From: Novosphingobium profundi
GTDB taxonomy: Bacteria > Pseudomonadota > Alphaproteobacteria > Sphingomonadales > Sphingomonadaceae
NCBI RefSeq assembly: GCF_018491765.1
Contig: NZ_JABWCU010000003.1
Span: 248,001 to 312,000 of the forward strand
Direction of reading: 5' to 3'
DNA length: 64,000 bases
In this document: one piece after another, positions 24,937 through 33,441 of the stretch
Position numbering within the stretch: position 1 is the first letter of the stretch
Layout: each line of letters begins with the position of its first letter
Notes under the pieces: model-generated
What the model saw: only the letters and a program-made list of their open reading frames with translations
Database searches by the model: none
Told to the model about the DNA's origin: nothing
Program-made: the position numbers and the translations under genes

Positions 24937-25422
24937 CTATTCGCGGGTGTAGTCCTCGGGGATCACCGGCGGCTTGCCGGCCTTGCCCCAGAGCATGATG
25001 TGGTTGCCCCAGGGGTCCACGAAGCAATGGTTGAGGCCGTTGAATTCTGCCCAGTAATGGTTGCGCCACAAGACGGTCGCTCCAAGCTTTTCGGCGGTGG
25101 CGAGGATGCGTTCGGGCGTGTCGTCGTCGCCGATCAGGACCCAGATGCGTGGGCCCCGGCCGCCGCTGGCGGGGGTGCGCGGCTCGATGCCTTCGGGGGC
25201 GGGGTGCGGGCGCATGTTGGCGACGTCGCCGATGCCCATGTGCAGGTTGCCGATCTCGCTGTCCGAGCCGTCGGGGTTCGCGAACATTCCGCCCGGAACC
25301 ATGCGGTGATAGGCCCCGCCCAGGCGCGGATCGTCCTCCCAGCCGAAGACTTCGGCGTAGAATCTGCCCGCAGCGTTCGGATCGTCGCTGGGAATGTCGA
25401 AGAAGATCAGGCTGTTCGTCAT
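24937..25422 (-). CDS. VOC (glyoxalase/bleomycin-resistance fold) protein
   Basis: A 161-residue vicinal-oxygen-chelate protein. The N-terminal module has FFDIPSDDPNAAGRFYAEVFGW and the C-terminal module LGATVLWRNHYWAEFNGLNHCFVDPWGNHIMLW. Both are typical of single-chain VOC proteins that act as isomerases, lyases or binding proteins. It is the first gene of the leftward run ending with the esterase at 20730. A true terminator lies just upstream (25530-25566), so a promoter for this operon should lie between about 25423 and 25529. The catalytic type cannot be settled from sequence. Confidence 0.8.
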   Translation of the reverse strand: MTNSLIFFDIPSDDPNAAGRFYAEVFGWEDDPRLGGAYHRMVPGGMFANPDGSDSEIGNLHMGIGDVANMRPHPAPEGIEPRTPASGGRGPRIWVLIGDDDTPERILATAEKLGATVLWRNHYWAEFNGLNHCFVDPWGNHIMLWGKAGKPPVIPEDYTRE

Positions 25423-25529
25423 GCGTGTGCTCCCTAATGCGTGGGGCGATGGGTAGCGGCGCGGCTCCGGGCAAGGCTGCGCGCGGCGCGCATGAAAGCT
25501 TGATCGCTCACGCCGGAGCCTGGCGCGGT

Positions 25530-25566
25530 CAAAAAGAAGCGGCGCCCGGATCGATCCGGACGCCGC
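25530..25566 (-). terminator. Rho-independent terminator after the Rieske oxygenase gene
   Basis: On the minus strand, GCGGCG-T-CCGGATC and GATCCGG-G-CGCCGC form a long stem (one mismatch), followed by TTCTTTTTGACC. It lies 34 bases past the oxygenase stop codon. Confidence 0.85.
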
Positions 25567-25599
25567 AGGGTTGGGAGGGTATCCCAGAAGGGATGAGGT

Positions 25600-26814
25600 T
25601 CAGCCGCCAGTGCTCGCGCGCAGGCGCGTGACCGGGGCGGAAGGGCCGCGCCGACGGTCCCATTCGGCCCAGTAACGGTCGACCAGCCAGACGTTGAGCA
25701 GCCGCTGCGCGCCTTCCTGCCAGGAATAGCGCCCGCGCGGGGCGTGCCTGGAGCGAAGCCCCTGCTGGACCAGCTCGTCGACGTGGAAATCCTGCGCGAC
25801 GATGCGCTCGACCGCCTCGTCGGTCATCTTGACTTTCAGGTCGTAAAGCGGGTCTTCCATCGCCTGCGGATCCATCAGCGTGCCGATGGTGAGCGCGTGC
25901 GAATTGGCGGTGCGCGGGTCCATGATCAGGTAGATGACGCTGTCGTTGAGGACGACGAGGCTGAGGCTGGGCGGCAGGTTGACGAAGAGCAGGCGGTTCT
26001 GCTCTTCCTCGGTGAGCTTGGGGAAGACCGGAAAGATCGACTTCTGCGTGGCGTTGAAGCCCGCGTTCTTGTGGAGCGTGCCGTTCAGGCGATAGTAGCC
26101 TGCGCTGTCTGCCGGGACTTCGGGGAAGGTGGCAAGCCCGCTGGGGATGAAGTCGTGCAGGGGCCCGGCGTGAAGACGGCTGGCGTGGTAGCCGTCGTTG
26201 TTGTTTTCCAGCATGACCTTCCAGTTCCAGGGGAACACGGTCGGTTCGGCGGGCCGCTCGCCGCGCAGCGCGGCGAAATCGTAGTTGGCGACGATCGGCT
26301 CGAGCGCGGCGAGGCGCGGGGTCAGCGGCTCGGCCTCGGGATCGAGGTTGATGAAGACGAAGCCGTGCCAGATCTCGTGTCGGATCTCGGGCAAGGAGGC
26401 CGCTTTCTTGTCGAAGTTGCAGGTGCGGCTCATGGCCGGCGCGCCCACCAGCGTGCCGTCGAGATCGTAAGTCCAGTGGTGGTAGGGGCACACGAAGGCG
26501 CGGGTGTTGCCGTGCCCTTCGGCCACCAGCATCGCGCGGTGCTGGCAGACCGAGGACAGCGCCTTGATCGAACCGTCGCGGGTCTTGCACACGATCACCG
26601 GCTCGTCGGCGCGGCTGACGGTGAAGAAGTCGCCCGGCTCCTCGAGCCATTCCGCGCGGCCGACGCAGAGCCATTCGTGCTGGAACACCGCATCCATCTC
26701 GAAGGCGTGGAATTCCTCGCTGGCGTAGCATTCGCGCGGCAGCGTCTCGGCTTCCAGCGTGTCCAGCTTCGAGGAGGCGAGGCTGTCGAAGAACTGGTCG
26801 GTGAGGATGGTCAT
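25600..26814 (-). CDS. Rieske-type ring-hydroxylating oxygenase, large subunit
   Basis: A 404-residue Rieske non-heme iron oxygenase. The Rieske cluster is C90-x-H92 (SVCQHRA) and C109-x2-H112 (CPYHHW). The mononuclear iron site follows as E203-x3-D207-x2-H210-x4-H215 (MLENNNDGYHASRLH), with Asp207 bridging the two centres. Such enzymes hydroxylate or O/N-demethylate aromatic substrates with O2 and electrons from a reductase. No ferredoxin or reductase gene is adjacent and no small subunit follows, so it is probably of the single-subunit (phthalate oxygenase/demethylase-like) class fed by a distant partner. The MFS gene upstream (153 bases away) is likely in the same transcript. Confidence 0.92.
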   Translation of the reverse strand: MTILTDQFFDSLASSKLDTLEAETLPRECYASEEFHAFEMDAVFQHEWLCVGRAEWLEEPGDFFTVSRADEPVIVCKTRDGSIKALSSVCQHRAMLVAEGHGNTRAFVCPYHHWTYDLDGTLVGAPAMSRTCNFDKKAASLPEIRHEIWHGFVFINLDPEAEPLTPRLAALEPIVANYDFAALRGERPAEPTVFPWNWKVMLENNNDGYHASRLHAGPLHDFIPSGLATFPEVPADSAGYYRLNGTLHKNAGFNATQKSIFPVFPKLTEEEQNRLLFVNLPPSLSLVVLNDSVIYLIMDPRTANSHALTIGTLMDPQAMEDPLYDLKVKMTDEAVERIVAQDFHVDELVQQGLRSRHAPRGRYSWQEGAQRLLNVWLVDRYWAEWDRRRGPSAPVTRLRASTGG

Positions 26815-26967
26815 GCGGTCCTGTTCCCGTGTCTGTGATCGCGTGGGCAGCGCGCGAGGCGCGTGTCTGCCGGTTTCGCCGGCGATGCTATTGCGGACGG
26901 CCTGGCCGGGCTTGCCCTCAGGCGTCCTGTTTCTTGGCGCCGCGCCCAGAGAGAGGGCGGGCGGCCC

Positions 26968-28230
26968 TTATTCGGCGGGCTCGAGCTTCAGCGCAGTTTC
27001 TGTGCGGTCCGCGCTGGCAATTGTGCCGGACTGGGCGCGCGGTGCGCGCAGGAAAAGCACCGCACCGATCGCGGCGGCCAGCAGCAAACCGGCAAAGACG
27101 ACGATCGCCGGGGCATAAGTTCCGGTGACGTCGGCGACGCGGCCCGCCCCGATCGGGCCGAACACGGCAAGCGTGCTCGCGGTGGTGACCATTGCGGTCA
27201 TGTCGCCGGCCAGTTTCGGGCCGAAGTAGCGCAGCAGCAGGATGTGTCCGGAAAGCCAGGCCATGCCCCAGCCCGCGCCGAACAGGACGGATGCGCCTAC
27301 CGCGACGATGACGGCCGGAGCGTGGGCGAGCAGGCCCATCGCGAGCGCCTGGAGCGCGAGGCCGGCAATCAGGATCAGGCGAGGCTGTACGCGTTCGCAC
27401 ATAGCGCCGGTCAAGCCCTTGGTGCCGGTTCCGGCAAAGGCGAGCAGGCTCATTGCGATGGCACCCGGCGCCGCGCCGTGGCCGAGGTTGGCGATGTGCG
27501 CGACGAGCAGCGAATGGGTGGCGGTGACCACCGTCTGGACGACGGTCAGGATCATCGCGAGGATCAGGAAGGTGCGGCTGAACAGCGCCTGGCGGAACGT
27601 GAAGCCGCTGTCGGGGGAGCCGCCCTGCGGTTCGAGCGAACTGCTCACCGGCGCGACGTCGGCAATGGGGGCGGTGTCGCGGATGCCGACAAGGCAGATC
27701 AGCCCCAGCACGGCGGCGGCGATCGCCATGACCATCCAGTGCAGGCGCCAGTCTCCGGTCGCTCCGGCGATGGCGCCCACGATCAGGGGACCGGCGATCC
27801 CGCCCGAGGAGCCCACCATGAAATAAAAGCCTATCATGCGCGCCGACGTGCGCGGAAACCAGTTGGCGAGAAGGTGCACGGCGGGCGAGGGGGCCAGCAG
27901 CGTGAAACCCGCGCCCATCAGCGAGGTGGCGACGAAGAAGAACGAAAGGTCGTTGATCAAAGAGGCCATCAGGAAGCCGGCAGCCAGCACCATCGCGCCC
28001 GCCACCATCGTCAGGCGTGTCCCGATCTTCTTCATCAGGTAGGGAGGGAGCGGGCTCGCCACCCCGCAGGCCAGGCCGAGCAGCGCAAAGCTGAAACCGG
28101 CCGAGGCCTTGGACCAGCCGAGCTGGTCGACCATGATGTAGAGGACATAGCCCAGCGACGTGAAGGTCGTCGCCGTCACGAAGAAGAAGGCCAGCGAGGC
28201 CGCAATCATGACCTGGGCATTGCGGGGCAT
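26968..28230 (-). CDS. MFS transporter, 12 membrane segments
   Basis: A 420-residue major facilitator with about 12 helices, akin to the carboxylate/oxalate-formate antiporter-like branch (YLMKKIGTRL loop, LLAPSPAVHLLANWFP, FGAGWGMAWLSGHILLLRYFGPK). Like the transporter at 13667, it stands directly with a catabolic oxygenase gene, so uptake of an aromatic acid or related anion is a reasonable guess. The gene is preceded by 276 bases that hold the terminator of the receptor gene and presumably its own promoter. Confidence 0.88.
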   Translation of the reverse strand: MPRNAQVMIAASLAFFFVTATTFTSLGYVLYIMVDQLGWSKASAGFSFALLGLACGVASPLPPYLMKKIGTRLTMVAGAMVLAAGFLMASLINDLSFFFVATSLMGAGFTLLAPSPAVHLLANWFPRTSARMIGFYFMVGSSGGIAGPLIVGAIAGATGDWRLHWMVMAIAAAVLGLICLVGIRDTAPIADVAPVSSSLEPQGGSPDSGFTFRQALFSRTFLILAMILTVVQTVVTATHSLLVAHIANLGHGAAPGAIAMSLLAFAGTGTKGLTGAMCERVQPRLILIAGLALQALAMGLLAHAPAVIVAVGASVLFGAGWGMAWLSGHILLLRYFGPKLAGDMTAMVTTASTLAVFGPIGAGRVADVTGTYAPAIVVFAGLLLAAAIGAVLFLRAPRAQSGTIASADRTETALKLEPAE

Positions 28231-28420
28231 GCGATCTCCTGCTTTCAGCTTGCGCCCCGGCTGTGTGCCCGGGATTCGTCAGCCAGCATGTTTCCTTGTT
28301 GTGCGCACACACTCTTGCGCCTGTACGCCTCAAGACTTGATCGTGAGGCCGTGTCGTCCGTGTTCCCCGTGTCCGCGCTTGTTCATGGCGCGTTGCAGCA
28401 TAGTATGCCGCACCTGCACC

Positions 28421-28461
28421 CAAAAGCAATCGGGCGCGAGGAGCAAGGCTCCCCGCGCCCG
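28421..28461 (-). terminator. Rho-independent terminator after the second receptor gene
   Basis: On the minus strand, CGGGCGCG-G-GGAG and CTCC-T-CGCGCCCG pair (one mismatch), followed by ATTGCTTTTG. It starts about 45 bases past the receptor stop at 28507. Confidence 0.75.
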
Positions 28462-28506
28462 ACTGGCGAGAAGTCCCGGCGCGGGGCCGGGCGTCACGGC
28501 CTGCGA

Positions 28507-30903
28507 TCAGAACTTGTAGCCGAACGATACGATCGCCTGGCGCGGCGGGATATAGGTGTCGAACACCTGCGCGCTGCCGTAAGGATCGGAGAAGCGCGAG
28601 TTGACGCCATCGGTGTTGAACAGGTTGGTGACGCGCAAGGTGATGTTGGTGTTCGTGTTTTCGGGCTCGTACTTCACCTGGAGATTGACTTGCGCGTAGT
28701 CGGGCACGGTATCGGTCGAGCCTTCGTTGAACAGGCGGTACTGGTACTTGCCTCGGTAGATCACTTGGGCGCGGGCGCTCAGGACGCCGGGGCCGACCTG
28801 GTCGTTCCAGCTGATCGCGGCCTGGCCCTGCCAGCGCGGCAGCTTGGGCACGCGGTTGCCCTTGATGTCCTCGCGCGCGGCGTCGCGGGCGACCGAGGCG
28901 TCGTAGTAGTTCGACCAGAAGTAGTAGCCGGGATAGCCGGCCGCGTTCTGGGCATTGGTGGCGTTGGTCGGGTCGAGCGCCTCGTAGTGCTCGGTGAAAG
29001 TGCCCTCGAGCCACGAACCCGAGGCGTCGAAGCGCAGGTGTTCGGTGGGAACGTAGGAGGTCTCGAGTTCGAGGCCGTAGACGCGCGCCTTGGGGGCGTT
29101 GCTGATGCCTTCGGCGTAGAGCACGGGGTCTTCCTCGAGGAACTGCATGTTCTTGTAGAGGTAGAGGAAGCCTGAGGCGTTGACTTGCAGGGTATCGCCC
29201 AGGAAGCGGTTCTTGGTGCCGATCTCGAAGGAATCGACGGTCTCTTCCGCGTAAGTCGGCTTGATCGAGTCGGTCAGGCCTAGCGCGAGGCCGCCGCTTC
29301 CGGCCGAGGCGGCGCTGTTGATGCCGCCCGGCTTGAAGCCGCGCGTCCAGCTGGCATAGACCATGTTGTCGGGCGTGACCTGGTAATTGAGCGCAACCTT
29401 GCCGGTCCAGGCGTCGGCCGTGCGCGAACCGGTCGAGGAAGGCTGGAGGTAGGCGCCCGAAGTGTAGCTGACCGAGCCACCCGACAGGCTGTCACCCATG
29501 CCCGAGGCCTTGTCGTGGTTGTAGCGCGCACCCGCGGTCAGCTTGAGCTGTGAGGTGATGTCATACGTCGCCTGGCCGTAGATCGCGAAGTCCTCGCGGG
29601 TGATCTTGGAGAGTTCGGCATAGCTGAGGTCTGCGACCGAGGGATCGTCCCAGGCTGTGTTCTCGGGCAGCGCGGCGCGCAGGCCATTGTCGTCCGAGGC
29701 GTTGTATTCGTTGATGTATTGGGCGTTCTTCGAATGCAGGTAGACCGCGCCGACGACCCAGTTGAGCGGGCCGGTGCCGTTCGAGGTCATGTTGACCTCC
29801 TGCGTCCAGCTCTTGGTGTCCGACTGCCAGAGTGGCACGTGGTCGTAGGTATAGCCGAAGTAGAGCGAGGGGTCGTAGGTCACGTCGTAGAACGTGGCGG
29901 CATCGAGGCCGTCGGAATCCCAGGCCTGTTCGGAGTGCAGTTTCTGGTAGCTGGTGATCGATTTGATCACCGCGAAAGGCGTCTCGTAGCGGATCGTGCC
30001 GGTATAGAGCTGCGTCTTGACCTGCGAGCGACCCGGATAGTCCTGCGTCAGCACGCGCGGATCGCTCTCGGGGTCGAGGATGTTCTTCTGCGCCGGGCCG
30101 TTGGTGTTGCTGGTGTACTGGATCGTATTCAGCGTGATCGAGAGGTCCGAGGTCGGCGCCCACTTGGCGCCGAGGCGCCAGCCGGTGTTGTCCTCGTTGT
30201 CGAGCTGGTACTTGTCGACGCCCTCGACCGCGGTCGCATGGGCATAGCCGTCGTGCTTGGTGAACTGGAACGCCCCGCGCACGGCCAGCGTGTCGCTCAG
30301 CGGCACGTTGAGCGCGGCGTTGCCCTCCTTGTAGTCGTAGTTGCCGATACCGGCGTTGATCTCGCCCGAAAGCGCATCGGTGCTGGGCTCCTTGCTCACC
30401 ACGTTGATCGTGCCGCCGGTCGAACCCTGACCGAACAGCGTGCCCTGCGGCCCGCGCAGGACTTCGACTTGCGCGACGTCGATGAAAGCGGCCGAAGCGG
30501 CGATCGAGTTGAAGATGTAGACGCCGTCGATGTGGTAGGAGACACCGGGCTGGGTGTTGGTGTTCTCGGGCGTTTCCGAGCCGACGCCCCGGATCGAGAG
30601 GATGCGCTCACCACCGCCCGAACGCGCCACGACCAGTCCGGGCACCGTGCCGTTGAGCCCGGTGATGTCGGTGATGTTGCCGGCCTTGAGGTCATCGGAG
30701 GTGATTGCCGAAACCGAAAGCGGGGCCTGCTGGAGGCTGACGTCGCGGCGCTCGGCGGTCACGACGATGTCGTTGAGGCCCGTGGTGCCCGCCGCGGCCG
30801 CAGCAGCTGGCTCCGCTTCGTCGGCGTGCGCGGTACTGGCTGTAAATGCGATCAGTGAAACGCCGCAGGCCAAGGCCCTGGCGAAATGCGTCTTCGTCAA
30901 CAT
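28507..30903 (-). CDS. TonB-dependent outer-membrane receptor
   Basis: A 798-residue TonB-dependent receptor. The signal peptide is residues 1-27 (ending TAHA|DE), then the TonB box DIVVTAERR, a plug with VEVLRGPQGTLFGQGSTGGTI and a barrel ending in Phe (AIVSFGYKF). It belongs to the same broad catabolic receptor group as the one at 2299, but the two are only distantly alike along the barrel. It closes the right side of the catabolic region and is transcribed toward the MFS and Rieske genes, with a terminator between. Uptake of the aromatic or amide substrate across the outer membrane is the probable role. Confidence 0.93.
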   Translation of the reverse strand: MLTKTHFARALACGVSLIAFTASTAHADEAEPAAAAAAGTTGLNDIVVTAERRDVSLQQAPLSVSAITSDDLKAGNITDITGLNGTVPGLVVARSGGGERILSIRGVGSETPENTNTQPGVSYHIDGVYIFNSIAASAAFIDVAQVEVLRGPQGTLFGQGSTGGTINVVSKEPSTDALSGEINAGIGNYDYKEGNAALNVPLSDTLAVRGAFQFTKHDGYAHATAVEGVDKYQLDNEDNTGWRLGAKWAPTSDLSITLNTIQYTSNTNGPAQKNILDPESDPRVLTQDYPGRSQVKTQLYTGTIRYETPFAVIKSITSYQKLHSEQAWDSDGLDAATFYDVTYDPSLYFGYTYDHVPLWQSDTKSWTQEVNMTSNGTGPLNWVVGAVYLHSKNAQYINEYNASDDNGLRAALPENTAWDDPSVADLSYAELSKITREDFAIYGQATYDITSQLKLTAGARYNHDKASGMGDSLSGGSVSYTSGAYLQPSSTGSRTADAWTGKVALNYQVTPDNMVYASWTRGFKPGGINSAASAGSGGLALGLTDSIKPTYAEETVDSFEIGTKNRFLGDTLQVNASGFLYLYKNMQFLEEDPVLYAEGISNAPKARVYGLELETSYVPTEHLRFDASGSWLEGTFTEHYEALDPTNATNAQNAAGYPGYYFWSNYYDASVARDAAREDIKGNRVPKLPRWQGQAAISWNDQVGPGVLSARAQVIYRGKYQYRLFNEGSTDTVPDYAQVNLQVKYEPENTNTNITLRVTNLFNTDGVNSRFSDPYGSAQVFDTYIPPRQAIVSFGYKF

Positions 30904-31260
30904 GAAAGCTCCCCAAACCGTGAATTAGTACCGATCCCGTGGTGGCGGCCCGTGTTTTCGCGTTTGGCCGCTTGGTGGGAAAGCTGGCGAGTGGAAGGGG
31001 CTTTGGTCTTGTGCGCGTGCGAATAAGTAGTTGACTGTGAGCCCACGCCTTCGCCGCATTACTTGCTCTAACCGCTGCGAAACCGCGGCTTCAAGGCGGC
31101 TTTCGTCCTCCTGCACCTGCGAAGGCGAATCCTGGCGTTGCGACGCGGGGAGTGGTGCTGCGGTCGCGCCCACGCGCGGGCAGGCCTGTGCGCCTCGGAT
31201 CAAGGCGAAGGGGCTGCGACCGACAAGACGAGAGGTCGGCATCGTGCGCGCACAGCGCGG
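30904..31260. other. 357-base intergenic region upstream of the second receptor
   Basis: Lies between the receptor start (leftward) and the stop codon of the sensor kinase (leftward). It should contain the receptor promoter and the end of the two-component transcript. Somewhat AT-richer sequence is seen at 31015-31070. I found no convincing -35/-10 pair, hairpin or coding frame. Confidence 0.5.
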
Positions 31261-32670
31261 TCAGGCCGTATCAAGGCTCGTGGGAAGTGTCAGCGTGGCC
31301 GCAAGCCCGGCCGCGCCATCGGGGCGAGCGCCGAGTTCGAGTGCAAGGCCATAGGCTTCGGCAATATCGCGGGCGATGGCAAGGCCGAGGCCCGATCCGG
31401 GCATGGCCGTATCGAAGCGCGAGCCGATGGCGAAGGCTTTCTCGATCCGTTCCGGGGCGAGGCCGGGGCCATCGTCGAGAATGCGCACGACGAGGCCCGC
31501 GCGGTCGCCGGATTTGGCTTGCTCCACTTCGACGCTGACGCGCCCGCTTGCCCATTTCCCGGCGTTGTCGAGCAGGATGGCGACGACTTCGGACAAGTCC
31601 ACCGGGTCGACGGGCAGCGCGGGATCGACCCCATCGCCTGCGGTGAACACGAAGGCCTTGTCGCGGTGCAGGCGCTCCATTGCCGAGAGCAGCGGGGGCA
31701 TGACCTCGCCGATCCGGCTGACCGTGCCCGGACGCCGGGCGCTGGCGATCGCGCGAGCACGCGCCAGCTGGTATTCGATCTGCTGGACCATGAGGCGGCT
31801 CTGTTCGAGCAGGGTCCGGCCCGCGCGCGCGGTGTCGGGGGCCAGCGCGAGCCGCTCGGCCTCGTCGGTGATCACGGCGAGCGGCGTGCGCAGTGAATGG
31901 GCGAGATTGCCAGCTTCGAGGCGTGCCCGCTCGACCGCGCCCTCGCTGTGTTCGATATAGATGTTGAGGTCGCTGACGAGCGGCGCGATCTCGGTGGGAT
32001 AGGAGCCCGCGAGCCGGTCCACGCTGCCTTCGCGCAGGCGCGCGCTGGCGATGCCCAGCCGGTCGAGCGGCCGCAACCCGAAGGTGACGAAGAGTACCCC
32101 GGTACTGGCGAGTAGGGCGGCCAGCAGCGCAAGCCACAAGGTCAGTTCGCGATCGAAGCTGGCGATGATCTCATCGAGAATGCGCTGATCGGTGGCAATG
32201 ACGTAGTGGACGTTGCCGCGGCCGGGGACGTGGCGCACGAAGCCATAGGTGATGGCAGGACCGGTCGGTCCGTTCTCGACGTGATGGTGGATCGAACTGT
32301 CGTGCGCGATCGCGGCGTCCAGCTTGCCGCGCGTCAGCGATGCGGAACGTAAGGGGGCATGCCCCTCGAGGCTGACCTGCCAGTAGAAGCCGCCGTCCGG
32401 GATTTGGAAGCGCGGGTCGGACAAGGGCCGGTCAAGCCGCAGGGTTCCGTCGGGTTCGATCCGCACGAGGCGTCCCAGTTCCTTGACGTGAACCTGGAGT
32501 TCGTCGTGGTAGTTGAGCTCGACGTGCTTGGCGAAGAGGCGCGTTGCCGAATACCAGATTCCGGCGATGCCGAGGCAAATCCACACCAGCGAGGCAAGGA
32601 GCAGGCGCACGCGCAGCGATCGCCAGCTCCAGCGGCGCCGGGCTTGTCGGGGCGCGGAAAGCGGGTTCAT
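31261..32670 (-). CDS. two-component sensor histidine kinase
   Basis: A 469-residue inner-membrane kinase. Two membrane segments (about 23-42 and 178-198) flank a periplasmic sensor domain of about 135 residues that contains a cluster of histidines (SSIHHHVENG, near 126-134), suitable for metal binding. A HAMP-like linker follows. The dimerisation box has phospho-acceptor H258 (NLAHSLRTPLAVI), and the ATPase domain has LLDNAGKWA, DDGPGLAP and GSGLGLAIARDI. Its start overlaps the response regulator stop by 4 bases (ATGA). The pair is divergent from the metal efflux operon at 33442, so metal sensing is the likely role. Confidence 0.92.
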   Translation of the reverse strand: MNPLSAPRQARRRWSWRSLRVRLLLASLVWICLGIAGIWYSATRLFAKHVELNYHDELQVHVKELGRLVRIEPDGTLRLDRPLSDPRFQIPDGGFYWQVSLEGHAPLRSASLTRGKLDAAIAHDSSIHHHVENGPTGPAITYGFVRHVPGRGNVHYVIATDQRILDEIIASFDRELTLWLALLAALLASTGVLFVTFGLRPLDRLGIASARLREGSVDRLAGSYPTEIAPLVSDLNIYIEHSEGAVERARLEAGNLAHSLRTPLAVITDEAERLALAPDTARAGRTLLEQSRLMVQQIEYQLARARAIASARRPGTVSRIGEVMPPLLSAMERLHRDKAFVFTAGDGVDPALPVDPVDLSEVVAILLDNAGKWASGRVSVEVEQAKSGDRAGLVVRILDDGPGLAPERIEKAFAIGSRFDTAMPGSGLGLAIARDIAEAYGLALELGARPDGAAGLAATLTLPTSLDTA

Positions 32671-33323
32671 GCGCCGAACCTGTAGCCGAGCCCGCGCACG
32701 GTGTGGATGCGGGTGCGCCCGATCTTGCGGCGCAGGCGCGAGACCAGCACCTCGACCGCGTTGAGATCGTAGTGGCTGGCAAGGTCGTAGAGATGCTCGC
32801 CAATGTCGGCCTGCGAGAGAACCTGGCCCGCGCGTCGCACGAACAGGCTGAGCAGGCGAAATTCCTGCTTGCTGAGCGAAAGCGGCTGGCCCTCGCATTC
32901 GGCCACGCGCGCGATCGGGTCGATGCGGATCCCGGCATCCTCGATCCAGTTCTCGCGTGCACCGCCCTCGCGCCGCATCAGCGCGTGGAGCCGGGCGAGA
33001 AGCTCCTCGAAGCGCACCGGCTTGACCACGAAGTCGTCCGCGCCCGCGTTGAGCCCTGCGACTTTGTCCTGCCAGCTCCCCCGCGCGGTCAGGATCAGGA
33101 TCGGACAGGCCACCTTGCGCCGCCGCCAATGGGTGAGCAGGTCCATTCCCGAACCGTCGGGCAGCCCGAGGTCGAGGATGATCACCGCGATCTTGTCCAT
33201 GTCGGGCCAGGCTTCGCCGTCCGCGCGCGAGCGGGCGAGGTCGACCGCAAAGCCGGCCGAACGCAGGCGCTCGGAAAGGCGCGTACTGAGCTGTTCGTCG
33301 TCTTCCACCAGCAGCACCCGCAC
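32667..33323 (-). CDS. OmpR/PhoB-family response regulator
   Basis: A 218-residue response regulator: a receiver with acidic pair E7-D8-D9, phospho-acceptor D51 (ILDLGLPDGSG) and the KP loop (DDFVVKPVRFEEL), then a winged-helix DNA-binding domain (LSKQEFRLLSLFVRRAGQVLSQ, VEVLVSRLRRKIG, IHTVRGLGYRFGA). The start is a GTG at 33323 with AAAGGA eight bases upstream; there is no in-frame ATG nearby. With its kinase it probably activates the divergent RND efflux operon, like CzcR or CusR systems. A palindromic operator candidate lies at 33401-33418. Confidence 0.93.
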   Translation of the reverse strand: MRVLLVEDDEQLSTRLSERLRSAGFAVDLARSRADGEAWPDMDKIAVIILDLGLPDGSGMDLLTHWRRRKVACPILILTARGSWQDKVAGLNAGADDFVVKPVRFEELLARLHALMRREGGARENWIEDAGIRIDPIARVAECEGQPLSLSKQEFRLLSLFVRRAGQVLSQADIGEHLYDLASHYDLNAVEVLVSRLRRKIGRTRIHTVRGLGYRFGA

Positions 33324-33380
33324 CGCATCTGTCCTTTTGCCTCGCCTGTCCGTCCGGTCACTCCGCACGGTTGCGCGAAA

Positions 33381-33418
33381 CCTGTCAATAGCGCGGAAAA
33401 CTGACAGGGTCCTGTCAG
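33381..33418. promoter_or_regulatory. operator candidate between the two-component genes and the efflux operon
   Basis: CTGACAGG-GT-CCTGTCAG (33401-33418) is a perfect 18-base palindrome. A further CCTGTCA half-site lies at 33381-33387, 30 bases (about three helical turns) from the matching half-site at 33411. The 118-base divergent region 33324-33441 is where an OmpR-type regulator would bind. Confidence 0.6.
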
Positions 33419-33441
33419 GTTCGGGGCGCATTCCACTTGCC

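Noticed and set aside
2299..30903. Genomic island or transposon boundaries around the catabolic region
   Set aside because: No integrase, transposase, tRNA attachment site or flanking direct repeat was seen, and base composition looks similar to the neighbouring core genes.
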